A stretch of DNA of 5,510 bases from assembly GCA_900547835.1 (NCBI GenBank), contig URIJ01000139.1:1-5510 (forward strand), in the 5' to 3' direction. Of the stretch, positions 4,658 to 5,510 are shown one piece after another. A program made the translations under genes and the position numbers. Numbering within the stretch: position 1 is the stretch's first letter; each line of letters starts with the position of its first letter. The DNA is from an uncultured Collinsella sp. GTDB taxonomy: Bacteria > Actinomycetota > Coriobacteriia > Coriobacteriales > Coriobacteriaceae. The notes under the pieces are model-generated. The model saw only the letters and a list, made by a program, of their open reading frames with translations. It did no database searches and had not been told where the DNA came from.

Positions 4658-5510
4658 CTACAGGCGCTCGCGAACCGCCTCGACGACGTTGTCCAGATCG
4701 GCGAGCACCTCGTCATGGCTTTGCATGTCGCGCACCTTGACCTTGCCGGCGGCAAGCTCGTCGCCACCCAAGACCAGGATGAGCTTGGCGCCCACCTTGT
4801 CGGCCTGCTTAAACTGAGCCTTGAGCGAACGGCCCTGGTAGTCGGCCTCGGTCACGATACCTGCAGCGCGAAGCTCCTGCGTAATGGCGAAGACGTTCTG
4901 GCGCAACTCCTTGCCGGCGTTGGCGACGTAGACGCACGGGGCCTCATCGGCACCCAGGTCGCCGCCAAAGGCCTGTAGGGCCAGCAGGGCGCGCTCAAAA
5001 CCGACGGCGAAGCCGACGCCGGCCGTAGGCTTGCCGCCCTCGAGCTCGACCAGGCCGTCGTAGCGGCCGCCGCCGCCGATGGAGCCGACGCCGGCGCCAG
5101 GGGCCTCGACCTCAAAGACGGTACGGGTATAGTAGTCCAGGCCGCGCACCAAGGTGGGATCCTCGACATACTCGATACCGGCGGCATCCAGATAGCGCTT
5201 GACCTGCTCGTAGTGTTCGCGGCACTCGTCGCACAGGTTGTCACCCATCAGCGGAGCCTCGGCCATGATCTCGCGGCAATGGTCGTTCTTGCAGTCGAAG
5301 GCGCGCAGCGGGTTGAGCTCGGCGCGCTCGCGGCACTCGTCACACATCTCGTCGGCGTGATCGAGGATAAATTGCTTGACCTGCTCGCGGTACGCCGGAC
5401 GGCACTGGGCATCACCCATCGAGTTGATGAGCAGGCGGAGCTTGGACAGATCGAAGCCCAGGCGCTTGTAGAACTCCATGAGCATGATGATGCACTCGGC
5501 GTCGGCAGCC
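4658..5510 (-). CDS. hisS: Histidyl-tRNA synthetase, C-terminal two-thirds (5' end outside the window)
   Basis: The gene enters from the right edge and ends at TAG 4660-4658. About 283 residues are visible of a protein usually near 420-430; the ATG at 5485 is internal, since the frame continues upstream with ADAECII. It charges tRNA-His with histidine in the cytosol. Counting from the Met at 5485, the histidine-specific motifs are LVRGLDYYTRTVFE (112-125) and GGGGRYDGLVE (137-147). Class II motif 3 (GVGFAVGFERALLAL, 156-170, with R165) follows, then the anticodon-binding domain (about 182-275). Class II motifs 1 and 2 are in the missing part. Two CDEC pairs (48-51 and 85-88) with C65 and C70 between could bind a metal; from memory many Gram-positive HisRS proteins have this. 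ppc follows 245 bp downstream behind a hairpin and its own promoter. Confidence 0.97.
   Translation of the reverse strand, partial: AADAECIIMLMEFYKRLGFDLSKLRLLINSMGDAQCRPAYREQVKQFILDHADEMCDECRERAELNPLRAFDCKNDHCREIMAEAPLMGDNLCDECREHYEQVKRYLDAAGIEYVEDPTLVRGLDYYTRTVFEVEAPGAGVGSIGGGGRYDGLVELEGGKPTAGVGFAVGFERALLALQAFGGDLGADEAPCVYVANAGKELRQNVFAITQELRAAGIVTEADYQGRSLKAQFKQADKVGAKLILVLGGDELAAGKVKVRDMQSHDEVLADLDNVVEAVRERL

Overview
This window looks like part of a chromosome from a GC-rich Gram-positive bacterium. A gut actinobacterium of the class Coriobacteriia, such as Collinsella, is my best guess, from the base composition and the character of the HisRS and PEP carboxylase proteins. That is inference; no marker here fixes the taxon. 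Every supported gene lies on the minus strand, so in transcription order the window reads from right to left.

Region by region, in transcription order: (1) 5510-4658 is the 3' two-thirds of hisS (histidyl-tRNA synthetase), whose start is outside the window. (2) 4657-4413 is an intergenic region. It holds a terminator-like hairpin after hisS, a set of repeated AAATAC-type motifs, and a good sigma-70-type promoter for ppc. (3) 4412-1587 is a complete ppc (phosphoenolpyruvate carboxylase) with all catalytic motifs and the predicted aspartate-inhibition residues. (4) 1586-1503 is a short region ending in what looks like the 5' half of an intrinsic terminator. (5) 1502-56 is a complete 1447-bp insertion sequence of the IS3 family, IS150-like subgroup. 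It has terminal inverted repeats, orfA and orfB in a -1 frame relationship, and a DDE catalytic triad. (6) 55-1 is the other flank, beginning with what looks like the 3' half of an intrinsic terminator and its T-rich tail.

hisS and ppc are housekeeping genes (translation and anaplerotic carbon metabolism) that share direction but probably not a promoter. The most interesting part is the control built into the IS. A 13-bp hairpin followed by five T's at its upstream end both resembles a terminator and buries the orfA Shine-Dalgarno sequence, so transcripts entering from ppc should be silenced. An A7 slippery run, a 6-nt spacer and a 9-bp stem form a compact -1 frameshift signal for making the OrfAB transposase. 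The IS sits between two terminator halves and lacks a matching target duplication, which suggests either insertion into a terminator loop or a hybrid product of recombination between IS copies. I see no new multi-gene system, no CRISPR array and no tRNA or rRNA gene.
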